Assembly: GCA_020719045.1 (NCBI GenBank)
Contig: DYQY01000006.1
Span: 70,900-134,899, forward strand
DNA length: 64,000 nt
DNA from: Candidatus Termititenax sp.
GTDB taxonomy: Bacteria > Margulisbacteria > Riflemargulisbacteria > GWF2-35-9 > DYQY01
Direction of reading: 5' to 3'
In this document: positions 63,861-64,000 of the stretch, piece after piece
Layout of the letters: each line of letters starts with the position of its first letter
How positions within the stretch are numbered: position 1 is the first letter of the stretch
The notes under the pieces: model-generated
What the model was told of the DNA's origin: nothing
The model's database searches: none
What the model saw: the letters and a program-made list of their open reading frames with translations, nothing else
Position numbers and translations under genes: made by a program

Positions 63861-64000
63861 ATTAATTGTCCTCCAATAATAACAAATATATATCCAAAAA
63901 AAAGTAATGGAAAAAACGGTAGCATTTTCTTCCTAAAAACAATAGAAACCAGGATACCAAGCAACGAAGAAAACAGCATTAGATTAAGAATCTGATTATG
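63857..64000 (-). CDS. prepilin peptidase (GspO/PilD), C-terminal part
   Basis: The last 47 codons are visible. They form two hydrophobic segments around KKMLPFFPLLFFGYIFVII, which corresponds to the conserved K-x-P-F-G-P-F-L-x-x-G ending of prepilin peptidases (here the central Gly is Phe). It is a polytopic inner membrane aspartic protease that would process the two pseudopilins encoded directly downstream, with which it overlaps by four bases. The active-site aspartates lie outside the window. Confidence 0.7.
   Translation of the reverse strand, partial: HNQILNLMLFSSLLGILVSIVFRKKMLPFFPLLFFGYIFVIIGGQLI

Overview
The window looks like a chromosome segment of an AT-rich, probably anaerobic, uncultivated bacterium. 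An oxygen-defence cluster (rubredoxin, rubrerythrin, PerR-type regulator, A-type flavoprotein, DUF1858 redox protein) argues for anaerobic metabolism. A type II secretion/type IV pilus-like pseudopilin locus and a Sec-exported giant surface protein suggest a diderm. The lineage cannot be fixed by eye; phyla known for giant genes or many leaderless transcripts (for example Omnitrophota or Margulisbacteria) would be the first to test.

Bases 1-41,374 (minus strand) are one uninterrupted reading frame of at least 13,791 codons (about 1.5 MDa in the window). It starts at a TTG behind a strong ribosome binding site and runs off the left edge. The ORF track omits it because it has no stop inside the window. 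It begins with a signal peptide and an N-terminal domain, followed by about 62 diverged Ig-like repeats with a mean spacing of 345 bp (115 aa). Next comes a mixed zone of fibronectin/Ig-like modules with one non-repeat, acidic, helical-looking insert. The last part in the window is a multi-domain super-repeat of about 1.25 kb present in six copies.

Bases 41,627-45,162 hold the oxygen-defence genes. A minus-strand group (perR, rbr, rubredoxin, ending in a good terminator) and a plus-strand group (mutM, fprA, DUF1858 protein) diverge from a 32-bp palindrome made of two PerR boxes. Bases 45,163-50,644 (minus) carry guaA, tsf, rpsB, a small membrane protein, an RsbW-like kinase with a STAS antagonist, a SlyD-like prolyl isomerase and an unknown Ser/Gly-rich protein.

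Bases 50,871-58,512 form an accessory stretch beginning at a tRNA-Ser(GGA). It contains a decayed serine recombinase, a decayed DprA/SLOG-like gene, then a type I restriction-modification locus (hsdR, hsdM, an AlbA_2 ATP-binding regulator-like gene, and a truncated hsdS). Bases 58,513-64,000 return to housekeeping genes: a compact gltX, a hot-dog thioesterase, nadC, a formyltransferase and a ROK sugar kinase, followed by two pseudopilins and the end of a prepilin peptidase on the minus strand. Several of these genes have a -10 element ending 6-7 bases before the start codon, the signature of leaderless mRNAs.
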